The notes below the pieces were generated by a model. It did not search any database, had not been told where the DNA came from, and saw nothing but the letters and a program-made list of their open reading frames with translations. This document shows positions 1-12,100 of a stretch of 64,000 bases of DNA, piece after piece. Within the stretch, counting starts at the first letter, position 1. The number at the start of each line of letters is the position of its first letter. The stretch is taken from positions 5,038,001 to 5,102,000 of the forward strand of contig CM048554.1 of the NCBI GenBank assembly GCA_026413225.1, written 5' to 3'. This DNA comes from Otis tarda. Taxonomy: Eukaryota; Chordata; Aves; Otidiformes; Otididae. Made by a program: the position numbers and the translations under genes.

Positions 1-2975
1 CCTTGCGGTTCATTTCCAGTGCAAGCTGGGAGGCAAGATTTATTTTTTTTTTCCCCTGTTTTACAGAGGTCTTGAAAAATGACAAAGTCCAGGGGGGGAC
101 GGAAGCAGCGCAGAGTAAAGGGACAAGTGCGTTAGCCTTAGCGATCTTCCGAGGAAGGCAGACCCAGAGCAGCATCTCTGGGCACCGTAACCAGTATCGT
201 CCCCAGCTCCAGGCGCAGCCACGCAGAGGGAGGTGAACGAGAAGCAGGTGGTTTACCTCGGGTACACCGAGACACCCTCACGCTGACTGTGGGGAACCCC
301 TGCCACCGAACCTGTCTTCAAGCGTTAACGCTTTAGTTAATAACGCCCCAGAGGTTCGCACAGGGGAAAGCAACACAAATGGTTCAAAGCTCAAAGTTTA
401 TCGGCAGACCAGTACTCAGGGCATGGCTGAAGAGGGCTGCTGGGTTAAAATCAAATTACTTACTTAGAAATAAAGAAAATAAATACAAAAATATGATCTG
501 TAGTAACGATCATAGATCTGGAATACAAATTGCAACAGGCTATTGCTGTTTATAATGTTGACCTTGCTTTTTTTTTTTTTTTTTTTTTAAATCCACTGTG
601 AAGGACAGACATACCACCTACTGCCTTGTCCACCAGACGAAGGACTGAAGCTATTTTTGGCATTCGTTATGGTCCAGGTGGCCCATCTGGCCTGATTCAC
701 TTGGCCAGTTTTCCTTTCCATCTGGGAATTTTGACCCTCCTGCTTTCCAACTAATTGTATCACATTATCTCCTTTTTGTTCCCCACTTCCCTCGCTGCAA
801 AAGGTTGCAAAAATCTCATGCGCTGTGTTAGAAAGTCTCAATTAACCTCTAACCTTGCTTCAGTGCATGCAGCTTGGGTTACTTCTCACACCCAACCGTG
901 GGCCCATTAACACTTTGTCGTAAAACAAAAACTGTTTTGACGGGCTGTAATTGCTGCTAAGTGATGCCGAACAAAGACGCCCTTGTCCAGGGGATGGGGT
1001 TCAGACCCCCAAATCTCTTTAAGCGCCGGGGCAAAGGAGATCCCGGGTACTATGAGCTGATGGAAGAGTTGCGGGACACCCCACAAACCCGGCAACACCG
1101 CTAATAGCCCCCAAAACCCGTAGAAAGATTTCAGGTGGTGGGTTTTACCCCCCCTCTTCCCTCCGCCTGCCACAAATATAATTAGTTTATGTTAGCTGGA
1201 AAAGGTCGGAGGTGACCGAAGGGCAGGGCCCTTTTTGTTTTTAGGCAAGATAGTGGAATAATTGCTTGACGCTCAGATCTGCAGGTGCTTTATGAAGCTC
1301 ATTTGGCACTGGCAGCCCGCAGTGAAAGCTGATTTCCCTGGAAAACGCCGGATTCCATGTGACAGGGTTTATTTGCCGGAGCAGGAATGATTGTCCGTTC
1401 ATGCCATTCATCATTAGGGTACCTGTTACAGTCAACACTTACCTTAGCTGCTGGTCCTTTTAACACTTGTTCTCCTTCTCCCCAAAGGCTGGGGATCTAC
1501 AGCCCAGGCAGGACCAAGTCACTGTTTGCCTTTCCAGAGAGCATGTGAGGATGCCACGGGGGTTTGTGCCCACCAGCTCTCCTCCTCTCCCACCCAGGAC
1601 ACTAAGAAGCCTTCACCAGCAGTGACAGAACTGTGGGGCATCCTGCATGGGCTGATGTTATGAAACAACACCCGACCAGCACAAGCGTGAATCTGGGCAC
1701 CCTGCAACAGGTTTCCTGAGTGTGGTGGGTATTTCAGGCCCAACACATCCTTCAGTCAAGCCTCGGGAATGGTAGTGTCCATTTTACTATGTGTGCTCAA
1801 AGAACTGTAAATACACACAGTTTGACAAACATACCGTGATAAAAGCCCCCATGCCAAGGGAAAGACAGACCGAGTGTTTCAGAGCCCTCCTTCAGACTGA
1901 AGTGAGGATTTTGCTGGAAATTTAATTATCTTATGCCTTTTCAAATTCAAATTTCAAAGAAACTGTCAGGAAATACCTCCAGAAGATAGATCCATCTGTT
2001 TGAAATGGTGCATTCCAGGTCTTCAAAACATTAATAGTTCTTAGTCCCTGCAGACTGGCCTGCACCATGCTCTGGATGGTCATCCCACGTGCAGACTGGA
2101 TAACGGGGATCAACTGCGGCCCCTTGTCAGCAGGACACAAAGAGCTGGGACCCTGCTGCCTTCCCATGGGACCCTTGCAGAATAATTCAGTTATTCCTAG
2201 ATGGCCCCGCAAGTTCTCTGCACAGCATCTCATCTTGCACTCAAAAGCACATCTTCTGCTAACAGAGCCCTCTCCCCATCGCTGCAGCCTCCAAGGGCTG
2301 GGGGCAGCCTCTTCTGCAGGCATCTACCATAAGTGTACAGGAGGACCAGGACAGATGTAACCAGACAGGAAGGATACTGGAAGACATCTCATGTTGTGTT
2401 TGCAGGGCACAAATACACCTGACAGATGCCAGACAGCAGTGCTAGCACGTCTCCTCACCCGTCTGTGATCCCAAGGCAGAATCATTTCTCCCCACGTTGT
2501 TCTAAGAAGTTGTTTTCTGTCTTGTTCTTAGATACATGCAGCTCTTAAATATGAAGCCTCCTTGGCAGATAACCTGGCAGTGTCCTGTTCTTAATGCCAG
2601 AGAGTTTGTCTTGCTACTTCGCCTGACTCTTTTTGGATGGAATTTAATCTCATCACTAATTGTCCCACCTGCCATGAGAACAGAATTTTTCCCCTTTATT
2701 CTGTAGAAGCCTACATAGTGCTAGAAGGTCCTCTTTACTACATAATGTACTCAACCTTCAGAAAACTCATTGGTACAGTGTCATCTCAGCCTTCTGTACA
2801 AACCAGCAATGCTCAGTCATAAATGTTTGTCATAAAATAAAAGCCACCCCATCTTTTTTTAATTCCAAACATCCCTCCATTCCTTCAAGTTGCTAGTGGG
2901 CTGTTATCTTTATTTCTTACTGTAAATAAAAGCTAAACAGCTTCAAGCATTAGCATTTCAAAGCAGCCTGCACTT
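1..2975. other. Unique sequence, no gene seen
   Basis: Contains a T21 run and short open frames on both strands, none resembling a known protein. The stretch 1240-1440 is GC-richer and free of simple repeats and could be a conserved non-coding block, but this cannot be judged without alignment. Confidence 0.6.
568..588. repeat. T21 homopolymer
   Basis: A run of about 21 T. Sequence to its right was checked on the - strand for a retrocopy with an AATAAA signal and none was seen, so it is listed as a simple repeat. Confidence 0.9.
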
Positions 2976-3036
2976 GGAAACCCACCAAAATAGCTATTCC
3001 AGATACTCTGGAATAGCTGTTTTGGTTAATTTCCAG
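2976..3036. repeat. Near-perfect hairpin, 20-bp stem
   Basis: Left arm ACCAAAATAGCTATTCCAGA (2984-3003), a three-base loop TAC, then right arm TCTGGAATAGCTGTTTTGGT (3007-3026). Nineteen of 20 positions pair perfectly and the other is a T:G wobble in the sense transcript. Beyond a 3x3 internal loop, TGGAAA on the left pairs with TTTCCA on the right, which extends the foldback to about 60 nt. It could be a small palindromic duplication, the remnant of a foldback element, or a hairpin RNA. The three-base loop is short for a canonical pre-miRNA. Confidence 0.85.
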
Positions 3037-3804
3037 GCGTAGACAAACCTTGAGATTTAACCTCCTGATGTTGCCTGCAAGGGGTTGCTGACCCCAAATC
3101 CCAGCGCTAACCTCCTGTGCCTGGAGGTACCACCTGGCCTTTAGGAAAGGCAGCTCCCTCACAGCCAACAATTACGTCTCAGACCATTTCCACATCAGCA
3201 CGTATTTCTGGCCTACTGCACTCATTACTGGTTTATATCTTATTTAGCTATTTATCTTCTGGCTGAGGAATGAAGTTTCTACCAACATTATCTAAGCCCT
3301 GATTAATAACGCACAGATATTTCCTAACCAGCGTAAACTGGCACTTCTCCCTTGATTTGCACAGAGCTACTTTGATTTCTATCAGGTGAGGATCTGGCCT
3401 GCTTAAGACTGAGTTAACAGAAGACAAAACCCAAATATGTTTTATCTGCAGCGATAAACATCGCATTACACAGTGCTTGTAGGATATACCCTCTCAGAAA
3501 TATGATTTTGGCTGTAGCGTGTACTGGGCACAATAGCTGGAGAAGTTTGGATGGTTTCAAGCAGGGGTGGTCACTTGGGGCCTAAATTTAGGCAATTTGT
3601 TATTGCCTAAGTAGCGAGTGCTCATATCTAGCAGGACAGTTCAAAGAGACAAAATCAAGTCTCCATCCCACTTTTGCAGCCAGGGGAGGAAGCCTCTGAA
3701 GGGAGACAGGCTCAGGTGAAAGCTGGACACCTTAGAGCAATCCAGAGCAAAGTGTTGGCTGAAGAAAGACCTGGGCACAAAAGTCAGAAAGCAGCACTTC
3801 TGTG

Positions 3805-3870
3805 CCTGTTTTGGAAATTAGCATTACTTGTTATTAATTATTAATTACCTGTTTTGGTAATTAGCATTAC
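3805..3870. repeat. Two-copy imperfect repeat, 43-bp period
   Basis: CCTGTTTTGGAAATTAGCATTAC at 3805-3827 (CCTGTTTTGGAA plus ATTAGCATTAC) recurs at 3848-3870 with one substitution. The spacer is TAAT-rich (TTATTAATTATTAATTA). It is a local slippage-type duplication. Confidence 0.8.
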
Positions 3871-5748
3871 CTACCCAGGGAAGCATAAGATCAAAAAATA
3901 AGTGAAGTGCCCAGCAGACATATAGCCCTGGAAATGTGCTTTTCTGAATCAGTTAGTGAAGTTTAGCACTTGAAGTGACACCTACCAGCTCCACCCAGCT
4001 CTCACTTTGCAGACATTACAGGATGCTTTCCATCAGTATTTCACTTGTGAGCCCTAAAGCCTGTCAGATCAATGTGTTCAACTGCACTCTTCCTCCTCCC
4101 AAGGATCAGGATTTGCATCTGTAACTCCAGGAGAAATAAACCCCTGCAAACAGGACAGGTTAGTTCTCTTCCTGGCCCTGCTACATGACCCTGAGAAAAT
4201 CCTTTTTCTTTCTGTTCCTGCCTTTTCTCACACCTGTCTGTCTTCAAAGTGGGACAGATCTGTCCAAATGCAGATTGTTGATGCTAACTGGAACTATGTG
4301 AGAAGTAGCAGAGCCACTTTGTCAATAATATTCTAGTGCTGTACATTAAATACAGCTGCCTGTAGGACCTAGCATGCCTTCAGTACCACTATGATAGCTG
4401 TTCTTTGACTAAGACCAGAGAACTAACTTAAAGCATTCTCCATGACAAATCAGAATAGCAATTTAGCTCTAAAAATCCCAAAGCAAATAAAATAAATCAT
4501 TGGTAACTTGCATTTGCTTTTCACGTTGAAAAGTTCTCCACAGAGAAAGAAGATGCACAATCCTTTTCTATAAGATACATGTTAGAGATATTTCTGCAAT
4601 TAGACACGGCAATTTCTGTAAACAGTGAAGGGAAATGATGCATTAAATGCATTTTTTAATCTTTAAGGAAGATCACACCAATCTCTTCCCATGGACACAA
4701 CAGGCAGGGACAGCACTACAACCAAGGAGAAAAGGGAAGAGTGGTATTTGATCATCACATCCCAACCTTTTGCCTGTACAGCTGCAGAATTTTCCTCTGC
4801 CCCTTTTACCCATGATTCACCAGCATATTCCACTGAGCTGCTGAAGCAAAGCCTGTAATTAGGTTATTATCTTTAAGCAGGGAGTCTAATTGTAGGACAA
4901 CAAATGCCAAGCACATGAAAGATTACTTGAGTCTTACAAACAGATGATGCGTGCTCATTTTTGTGTGTGGAACACTCAGATGCCCGTTTCAGATAGGACT
5001 GAATCAGCGACATCTACTCAAAGAGACATCTGGAAGTAGATGGTATTACGTGGTGAAAAAGAACAATAAATTAACTACAAGGACAACATCATTTTCCCGG
5101 CAGCAAGGAAAAAAGAAAAAGAATTCAACTGCATACAAGAGGACTTCCAGTCCAGAGGTAAAACATACTGGAATCAATAGCAGAGGTGGGAGGACAACTG
5201 TCATACAAAGGATGCAGGGAATTTAAGCAAATTAATAGCTGTGGGAAGATGAAACAAAGATGACTCAATCGCCAGGCAAATAATTTTGGTTCTCCCTGCA
5301 GCCATTATTAGTAGTTATTTGATACAGATTCCCATTAAGCTGGCTCAAAATAGGTCAGAGAAGCGTACCTATGGGTTGAGATAGGTTAGAGATAACCTAC
5401 GTGCTGCTGGAGATAACGCGTGAGCTCTTATAAAGAACTCTGGAGCACAGCTCTCAGGAATATCTGCTGATGATCCAGGGCACTGATGTCACTAAATTCA
5501 CCAGCTTGCCTCAGTCTATGGTAGGATTCTCAGACATTCAGATCAAGCGACCTCCAGGAAGATACTTCAGAGACATGCAGCTTGAATTGGTCTCCTAAAT
5601 CCACAAAGAGCATCCCTTCAGCTCTATCACTTCTAAATTCAATGAGAACTTCCAAGAGCTCCACCCTTAGGAAGAGAGTACAGAGCATCCCATAAGACTC
5701 AAAACCAAAAACTGTTGGTTTTTTTAAGCTGTTTGTCAAGTTTGCAAT

Positions 5749-5799
5749 AACTGTCAGATAAAATGACAGTTCCACTGAAGCACCTTGATTCAGGTGCTT
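5749..5799. repeat. Two adjacent small hairpins
   Basis: AACTGTCA (5749-5756) and TGACAGTT (5764-5771) form an 8-bp stem with a 7-base loop. Six bases later AAGCACCT (5778-5785) and AGGTGCTT (5792-5799) form a second 8-bp stem with a 6-base loop. The pair lies about 25 bp left of a T27 tract (5825-5851). The stems are too short for an H/ACA snoRNA and no box motifs fit. Confidence 0.7.
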
Positions 5800-5820
5800 G
5801 ATTAGAGGGAGAGTGGGTGG

Positions 5821-5824
<4 letters not shown>

Positions 5825-5851
<27 letters not shown>
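5825..5851. repeat. T27 homopolymer
   Basis: The longest homopolymer in the window. No AATAAA-like signal or recognisable SINE or retrocopy body is seen on the - strand to its right. Confidence 0.9.
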
Positions 5852-7943
5852 AGATCAAAGCAATTCATTGATGCCTTGGATCAAGCAATTCAGAAGCAAA
5901 AAGTTTAAGGAAATTTCAGCTTTTGTAGTAGCAGTAAGATTGACAGGGGAACCAGTACACTGTGCGAAATAGTACAGTTAAGCCTCGTTAATATTCCCAT
6001 CACTAATCCACACACCTCATAATTCACACACAGAAAGCAGTGGTCTCTTCCCCTCTCTCTGCTAAGATTTAATAGATCACTTTAAGGAGGTCTCTCATTG
6101 CCAAGGGTTCAGGAGTAGTACAGAACAGGCTCCCAGATGTTTCATCCTGCACACGAAGGATGTACAGAAGTCATCACAAAGTCTACTCACTCAACAATGG
6201 ACTAAACCCACAGCTTTACAACAATTTCCGCAGCTGTTAGCATGAATGATCAAAATGGGATTGTTTAATTTTGTGTTTCCTATTTCATCTAAACAAGCTC
6301 GGTTAGTAATATCATGGAAAGACATCATCTCGTTGTGAAAGGAAGAAGTGACCTATTTCTAATGTTTCCTCCAAAATTTGGAAGGTCTTAGGAAAATTCC
6401 TTTTAAAGACTTTTTCACTGCAAAGTTAGCTCATACTGTAACTTGAGTTACCACCTCACACAGAAGAGGAATTCTTAACTTAAATGGGTGGGCTTGTTAG
6501 CTTGCCTTGGCTGGCTCACAGACAAGACATTTGAGTAGCGACTAGAGGAGTAGCACTAATTCTCCAGTGTTTTCCTCTAACTCCTGCTGGGAAGCAGGAA
6601 AGACAACAAAGTTTTCCTGGATCCATGAAAACACAGCTTGTAGAACAGCCCAGCCCAACCCAGCATAGCTGTCTTGAAGAACTGGGAGCCTGTGAATTAA
6701 TTCTTTCATCAGGATTTCCAGGAGAACCGTTGTGTCATTTCTGGGCCTAAGAGAAGTTCAGCCTTTGTCCTCACAGCAAAATAAGTGGGTTGCTCATCTA
6801 CCCAAGTCAAACAAGCTCACATCCCTTCTCTCCTCATGGAGAGAAGCGTGGAGAAGGTCTTGCACAATCTCTTCCTCTTACTCATTCTGTGTCCTCAGCA
6901 CAGCTAACCACAGAGCTGGGGACCACATCCAGAGTCCACAGCAGTCACGGGGAAGATCCTTCTCAAATCTAATGGAGTAAAACCTACCAGACCCTCTATG
7001 CTATATCCATCACTGTATTAACTCACCAGCTGCACGCGTGAGTTCCTAATTATTTTTTGTTTTTCTCAAAGTATCCAAGAAATTCAGAGCCCGCTCAGGT
7101 ACAAGAGAAATTCTGCCTATTTCTGCCAACGCTTTTCTACCACATTTCCAGAGCCTGATGAAATGAAACTTTCCTGCTGTGTACAGCAACAACATCTGCT
7201 CTATTGGCTGCCCTCACTTAGCTCCACTAAACTTTAGCTTACAACTGCTTGCTTAAAAAACAAGCAAGCAAAACCTCCAGACTCCCACTTTAATAATTAA
7301 AATAAATAACTAGAAATAAATTGTAAACACTTTTCTGATGACATCACATTAGCGTTGTGCATTACAGGACACTTATGCTAAGGCTCAAATTTGGCTTTGG
7401 GGCCAAGCGCCTCAGCTCCTCAGAGGACTCAAACCAGTTAAGGCTAATTAACTCTTAATTTCTTCTCTTGTTGCTGCTAACAGAAACTACTTAGAGTCAA
7501 CAGCAACTTCGTCGTTGTGTTGTATACATAATCCCCCAACACGTTAATGATATCGAAATGCCACTGCTGCTACTGACCCCAAAATGTCCTCGCCATGAGC
7601 CACTCCTCAGCAGGAGTGAGCTGCCATCTCCTTGTCTGGGGCTCACTAACCGCCACAGGAATCGGTCTGATTTCTTTTTGGAAGCTTATATATTAGCGAT
7701 GTCGTAAAAGCAATCTGATCACTTAAATGAGTTGTGTTCTGGTCCACTGGATAACCTTTTAGCGGAGTCACTTAGGTCAGGAAAAGGGACTATTCCTCTC
7801 TAGAGCAGCTCTGTTGTGTTGACCTTGGTAGATGAAATTATTTATTTTAAAAATGAAAGCTAAACAAATAAATGAAAGGCAACGCTAGACCCAAGAACTT
7901 GCTCTTGTTTGTTTGTTCTTCAGTGTTGAAGGCTTTACTTTTT

Positions 7944-7969
7944 GGGTGGGTGGGGGGAAGAAAAAGGGG
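7944..7969 (+). other. Weaker G-quadruplex-like motif
   Basis: G-runs of 3, 3, 6 and 4 separated by T, T and an 8-base A-rich spacer on the + strand. The last loop is just beyond the usual 7-base limit, so folding is plausible but less certain than at 41154. Confidence 0.4.
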
Positions 7970-8420
7970 AATGAACATTTTTAATAGAAACATTTCCCTT
8001 GTCAGAAAGCTGTATTACCTTAACATAATTTTTATGGAGAAAAAAAATTATAGGCTATCTACTTCTGCAGCTGTTGTCACCAAAATTCAGCATTTGTTCA
8101 GTCTAGAGCAGATTCAGATTCAGGAATCTTTGGTAAACGCGAGCTAATGTAGCAGCATTCCAGCCTTTCCCGCTGCCTGCACGGGCCTTGCCACTTTATA
8201 GTGAAATTTCTGCAAAACACTCCAAATTGCTGTTCCTAGTCACCTACTGCATACCAGCTGCTCCAAAACCTGCCTGGCAGCAGCGGCATCTGCACCAAAG
8301 AGAGCAGCGGACCTCCTCACCCTCCAAGTGCTGCAGTGCAAAGAGCTGCTCGGGCGCTCGGCGAGACCGACTCGGAGCTGTCTGCAAGGTGTGATGCAGT
8401 GATCTTAAACCTTGAAGCAT

Positions 8421-8495
8421 CTGTCATGTATTCATCTGTAATCGCTTCAGGAATTATCCATAGGTTAATAATCCTGTTAATCCTTCATCTGTCAT
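8421..8495. promoter_or_regulatory. Cluster of TAATCC and CTGTCAT motifs (possible enhancer)
   Basis: Two TAATCC motifs (8469-8474 and 8478-8483), the core bound by K50 homeodomains such as OTX and PITX, are flanked by two CTGTCAT motifs (8421-8427 and 8489-8495), similar to TALE-class (MEIS/TGIF) cores. The block follows a short CpG-richer patch at about 8285-8395. The motif positions are directly visible. That this is an active or conserved element is inference. Confidence 0.2.
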
Positions 8496-9150
8496 CAAAC
8501 TAACCTCCCTCCCTAGTCCTACTCCTTGAAGTAAAACAGCAGAGCTATTTTGAACCATCACTACTGCCACAAACCTTAACTTAAGAGATGGAGTTTACTG
8601 AGCTGGCAAGAGCGGAGCCAGACTCAGGGTTGAGTCTGATGGGGTTCAGGAGAACTTACAATTCTTGCCAATGGGGGTGGGAGGGAAGATACCCCTTAGG
8701 GCTTCTTGGCATTTACTAAAATAATAAAACAAGCCATCCCTTGTATGAACAGGCACCTCCCTCAGAAGTTTTTATAAGGGTAGTCCTCTCCAGCTCATCT
8801 ACTCACAATTTGGCTCAGGCAATGAGTTTTGAGTGGTCTGGATCTACTCATCCAAAGGTAACTTGCACTACTTGCAGTCCAGCTCTGCATCTGGCCACCG
8901 GGAAGGAGCAGCTCTAAGCCTCTTTCCTTCATAAGGGCCGATTTCATACAAACCTTTTATACAGAAAAGGGTTCTGATAGCAAATCCTCAGGTCCAACGA
9001 GATGAGTTAAGCTCCAGAGTTCCTCTACCATGACCACCAAGAAAAAGGCAAAAGTCACATTTCTCCCTCCCTACTTAGACCTTTCTCTCCAGAATGCTAC
9101 TATTTATTTTTGCAAATTGTTTTCCAAAATCTATTCCTCTTGGGTAGCAC

Positions 9151-9166
9151 CACACACACACACACA
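9151..9166. repeat. (CA)8 microsatellite
   Basis: Eight uninterrupted CA dinucleotides preceded by CAC. It is the only clear dinucleotide repeat of this length in the window. Confidence 0.9.
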
Positions 9167-12100
9167 GATAATTACTAATAAATTGCAAAGCTCTGGATTT
9201 CACAAATTAATTCTGGCTTCATCTCGCCAGCCATAATCTGCCAACAAGTTCTCAGGTCCAGCCATCACATTTTTGGTCCAACTAAAAGCAGGAGGTTTAA
9301 TACTTATATTGCAATTCCATATAATAAAGACTGATGTTTAAAAAAATACCGTCACTGTTAAAAATATTTAAAGTAAGCTCAAAAGCTTTTCTTTTTAGTA
9401 TTTATAAAGGAAACGATCGCTGTTTTTCTTGGGAAATTAAGTTTGCACACCTACCTAGAACATAGTTCGCTTTTATTTTTTTAATACCTATAAATTGGAT
9501 TTGACATGTCTTCCTTTACTAAACTTCTATATTTGTCCTCGAGTAAATGTGTGCTTGTTTAAAACAGTTTAACACAGTGGTTCAAAACCATTGGGGCTGC
9601 CAGGGCAGAATTTTGAACTCTATGCTCCCAAGAAATGCACGGCCTTGACCTTGCCAAAAGCTCCGTTTTATATTTAAATGGTCACAGATTTAATAATGGG
9701 CTGCAAGAAAGACTTGCCATTAACTACCTCCCTTTACTTTCCTCCTAGTTAACAAAACAGTGGATTGTTAACAGCAGTGGATGCTGTAAGAATTGAATTA
9801 GTTATCTAGGATAATCTGCCCACATTAGCTAATGGTGTCCCACTAGGTCAATACAGAAATTAATTGTGGGATTCTTGTCAAATCCACATTGTTTCCTGGC
9901 GCAGTTGCAAGCCACTCAATTAGACACCTTTCAAGGCCTTTCGCCGGTCTAAATGTAGCTAATTGCTCCAGTTCTGGATGGGGATGATTCATCTCCCAGA
10001 TGTCTCGGACCTCTCCGCAGCTCTGCTCGGCTAATACCAATACATACGCCCAGCCGACAGGATATTCTTGTGAACAGGATATTTTTACTCACGCCTCCCT
10101 TTTATACGATTAATCCCAAACAAGGAAGGTTCTCCTGAATCACGCTCTTGACGCGGCGACTCCTTTACGTCCACCAGCTTCCCACACACGAGGGACTGGG
10201 CATGAATGCAGGCTCTTTGTCAGGGCTTCCCAGGTGCACCGCTATTCACACTTGAGCTTGACAGCCTAACATAACAGTTTTTATTTGCCGATCTCCTCTG
10301 TCACGTATTCTTTTCTCTTCCGCCGCTTCCTCATTTGTCTGTATATCAGGGGCAGGGCTGGACAAATTGAAAATGAGTGAAGCACAAAGACAGACTGTAG
10401 TTTCCACAGTGACGGTCTATGGGAAAACAGCGCGCGGTTTGCGTTTTTTTTTTTATGGAGTCCTCAGAGGTCACTGGTAGCACTTGTAGCTGTGAGTCCC
10501 AGAGGAAAAGACCAGAGCATCTGGTCCGCTGGTTACCAGCTTCTAAGGAGAAATCCTCATAAGCTGTTGCTTAAGAGCCGTGGGGGAAAGTGGGGGTGGG
10601 GATTAAAAATACAATAACCTTGAAATCTCTTCCCCAACCTCCTTTGTGTACGAGTAGATGCAAGAATACAGGAATGAGGAGGAGAGAGGCAGCTTGGTAA
10701 CTCGGTCCTCATGTGGTAGGACACAGCATTGTACACACAGTGGGAGGTGTGTGCTTCCAGCCTTGGTGGGTGGCTGCAAGACGAAACTTGAACCAGACCT
10801 GGCGCAGCATCTTTGGCTCTGTAAAACCTCGGCGAGGCTCCCTGCGAGGAGCACGCGCTCACCTGCCATTAACACAACCAGCCACCGGATGTCTTCATTG
10901 CTCCATGCCAATACCCATGGAAAAGCATTGCCCCCAGAGTGGAAAATTAGGTCTTGCCAGGATGGTGATACACTAAGTGACACCTGGAAGATGCTCACCT
11001 CAGTCAAGCATCACATCCGCTCTTCAGTAGGAAGTGATGCGCAGTGGCTAGGACGTGAGTTTGAGGAACAGGTTTTTGTTCAACGCAGCGCTGACTGTGC
11101 CTGGGACCTTCACTTACAAGATAAGTTGTCTGAATTTCTCCATCAAACTGGAATGCTGGATATCCCCAACTTGTGCAACCGTTAAGAGAACAGCACAATG
11201 TTCAGAGAGCATTTCGTAATGCTGAGGTCCCTACTCCAGAACTTTTTAACTTTTAAAGAATAAAGCTAAAGAAAAGTAGGTCAAGCTGAACCCCTGTTTT
11301 CCTAAGCATTATTCTTGAAATCTGTCAGCACCTTGTATCTCTATTCTTCTCTTAGCACTGAAGTGCTTACAAGCCCTCTAAGCATGCATTCACATGCCAA
11401 TTATGCCAAACAGACTGACTCAAACATGAGAGATGAATCTCAGATTTGAGCAAGTAGCTCTTTGAGGAAGCTATTTAAAAAAAAATAAAATGAAAAGGAA
11501 AAAAAACCCCAAACCTAACATCACACAGATTCACAGCTGATCAGAGCTGCGCCTGAGTACACAGCTCTGCGATTCGGCATTTGCATCCAGCTTGTCCGTT
11601 CCCAGCAAGTGGTTAATGCAACCGCGGGTCTCAGCTGCATCTGTTTTAGAAATACAACTACCTGCAGCACCCTGCACCTGAAAAAGAGCCTGACCCTTCT
11701 CTTCCAGCTTCTGCAAGGTCTCGTACAAGGCACAGCTCACTTAGAAGCACTCAAAATATAAAGTAGGCAAGGCAACAGAGGTCTGTCTTTAATAACTTCA
11801 CAGATGGGAAACTGAGGCACAGACTCAGTAAATACACAGACCATTGAGTAAGCACATGCAGCCTATGGTAAAGGATGAGTTTAGTGGTTTGTTCTTTACT
11901 ACCTTTTTTTAAAGCACTACTGCTTTGCTTAGGCTGCCTTATATAAGGAAACACTGATCTCTGTTTGGTAATTTTGAGTTTGGGCACAGAATTTGGCAGA
12001 CAGAGCTGCATTTCTCAGCTTAATCTGCTTGGGCTCTTTGGTCAACAGCTGACCCAAGTTACTTCCCTGAGCTGTCAGGGCTCATAGTTGCTGTCTAATG

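Larger units (their letters stand above)
3871..8420. other. Unique sequence, no gene seen
   Basis: Apart from the twin hairpins, the T27 run and the G-rich motif listed separately, I see only short chance-length open frames. A short patch at 8285-8395 has more CpG than its surroundings (CGGGCGCTCGGCGAGACCGA) but is too small for a CpG island. Confidence 0.6.

Noticed and set aside
5749-5799. H/ACA snoRNA
   Set aside because: The stems are only 8 bp, there is no hinge or ACA box at the right spacing and no pseudouridylation pocket.
5825-5851. T27 run as the poly(A) tail of a - strand retrocopy
   Set aside because: No AATAAA-type signal and no coding-like or SINE-like body is seen on the - strand next to it. 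The same applies to the T21 runs at 568 and 30300.
8619-8638. 8-bp inverted repeat CAGACTCA/TGAGTCTG with a 4-base loop
   Set aside because: Stems of this length occur by chance many times in 64 kb. The one at 37247-37271 (GCATATCC/GGATATGC) was set aside for the same reason.
10658-11185. 175-codon open frame on +
   Set aside because: It is the longest frame, but about one frame this long is expected by chance in 64 kb over six frames. It is overlapped by long frames on the other strand and has no recognised domain.
11531-11740. Protein-like - strand frame beginning SCALYETLQKLEEKG
   Set aside because: A stop codon lies directly upstream, there is no ATG, and no splice acceptor is present at its start.
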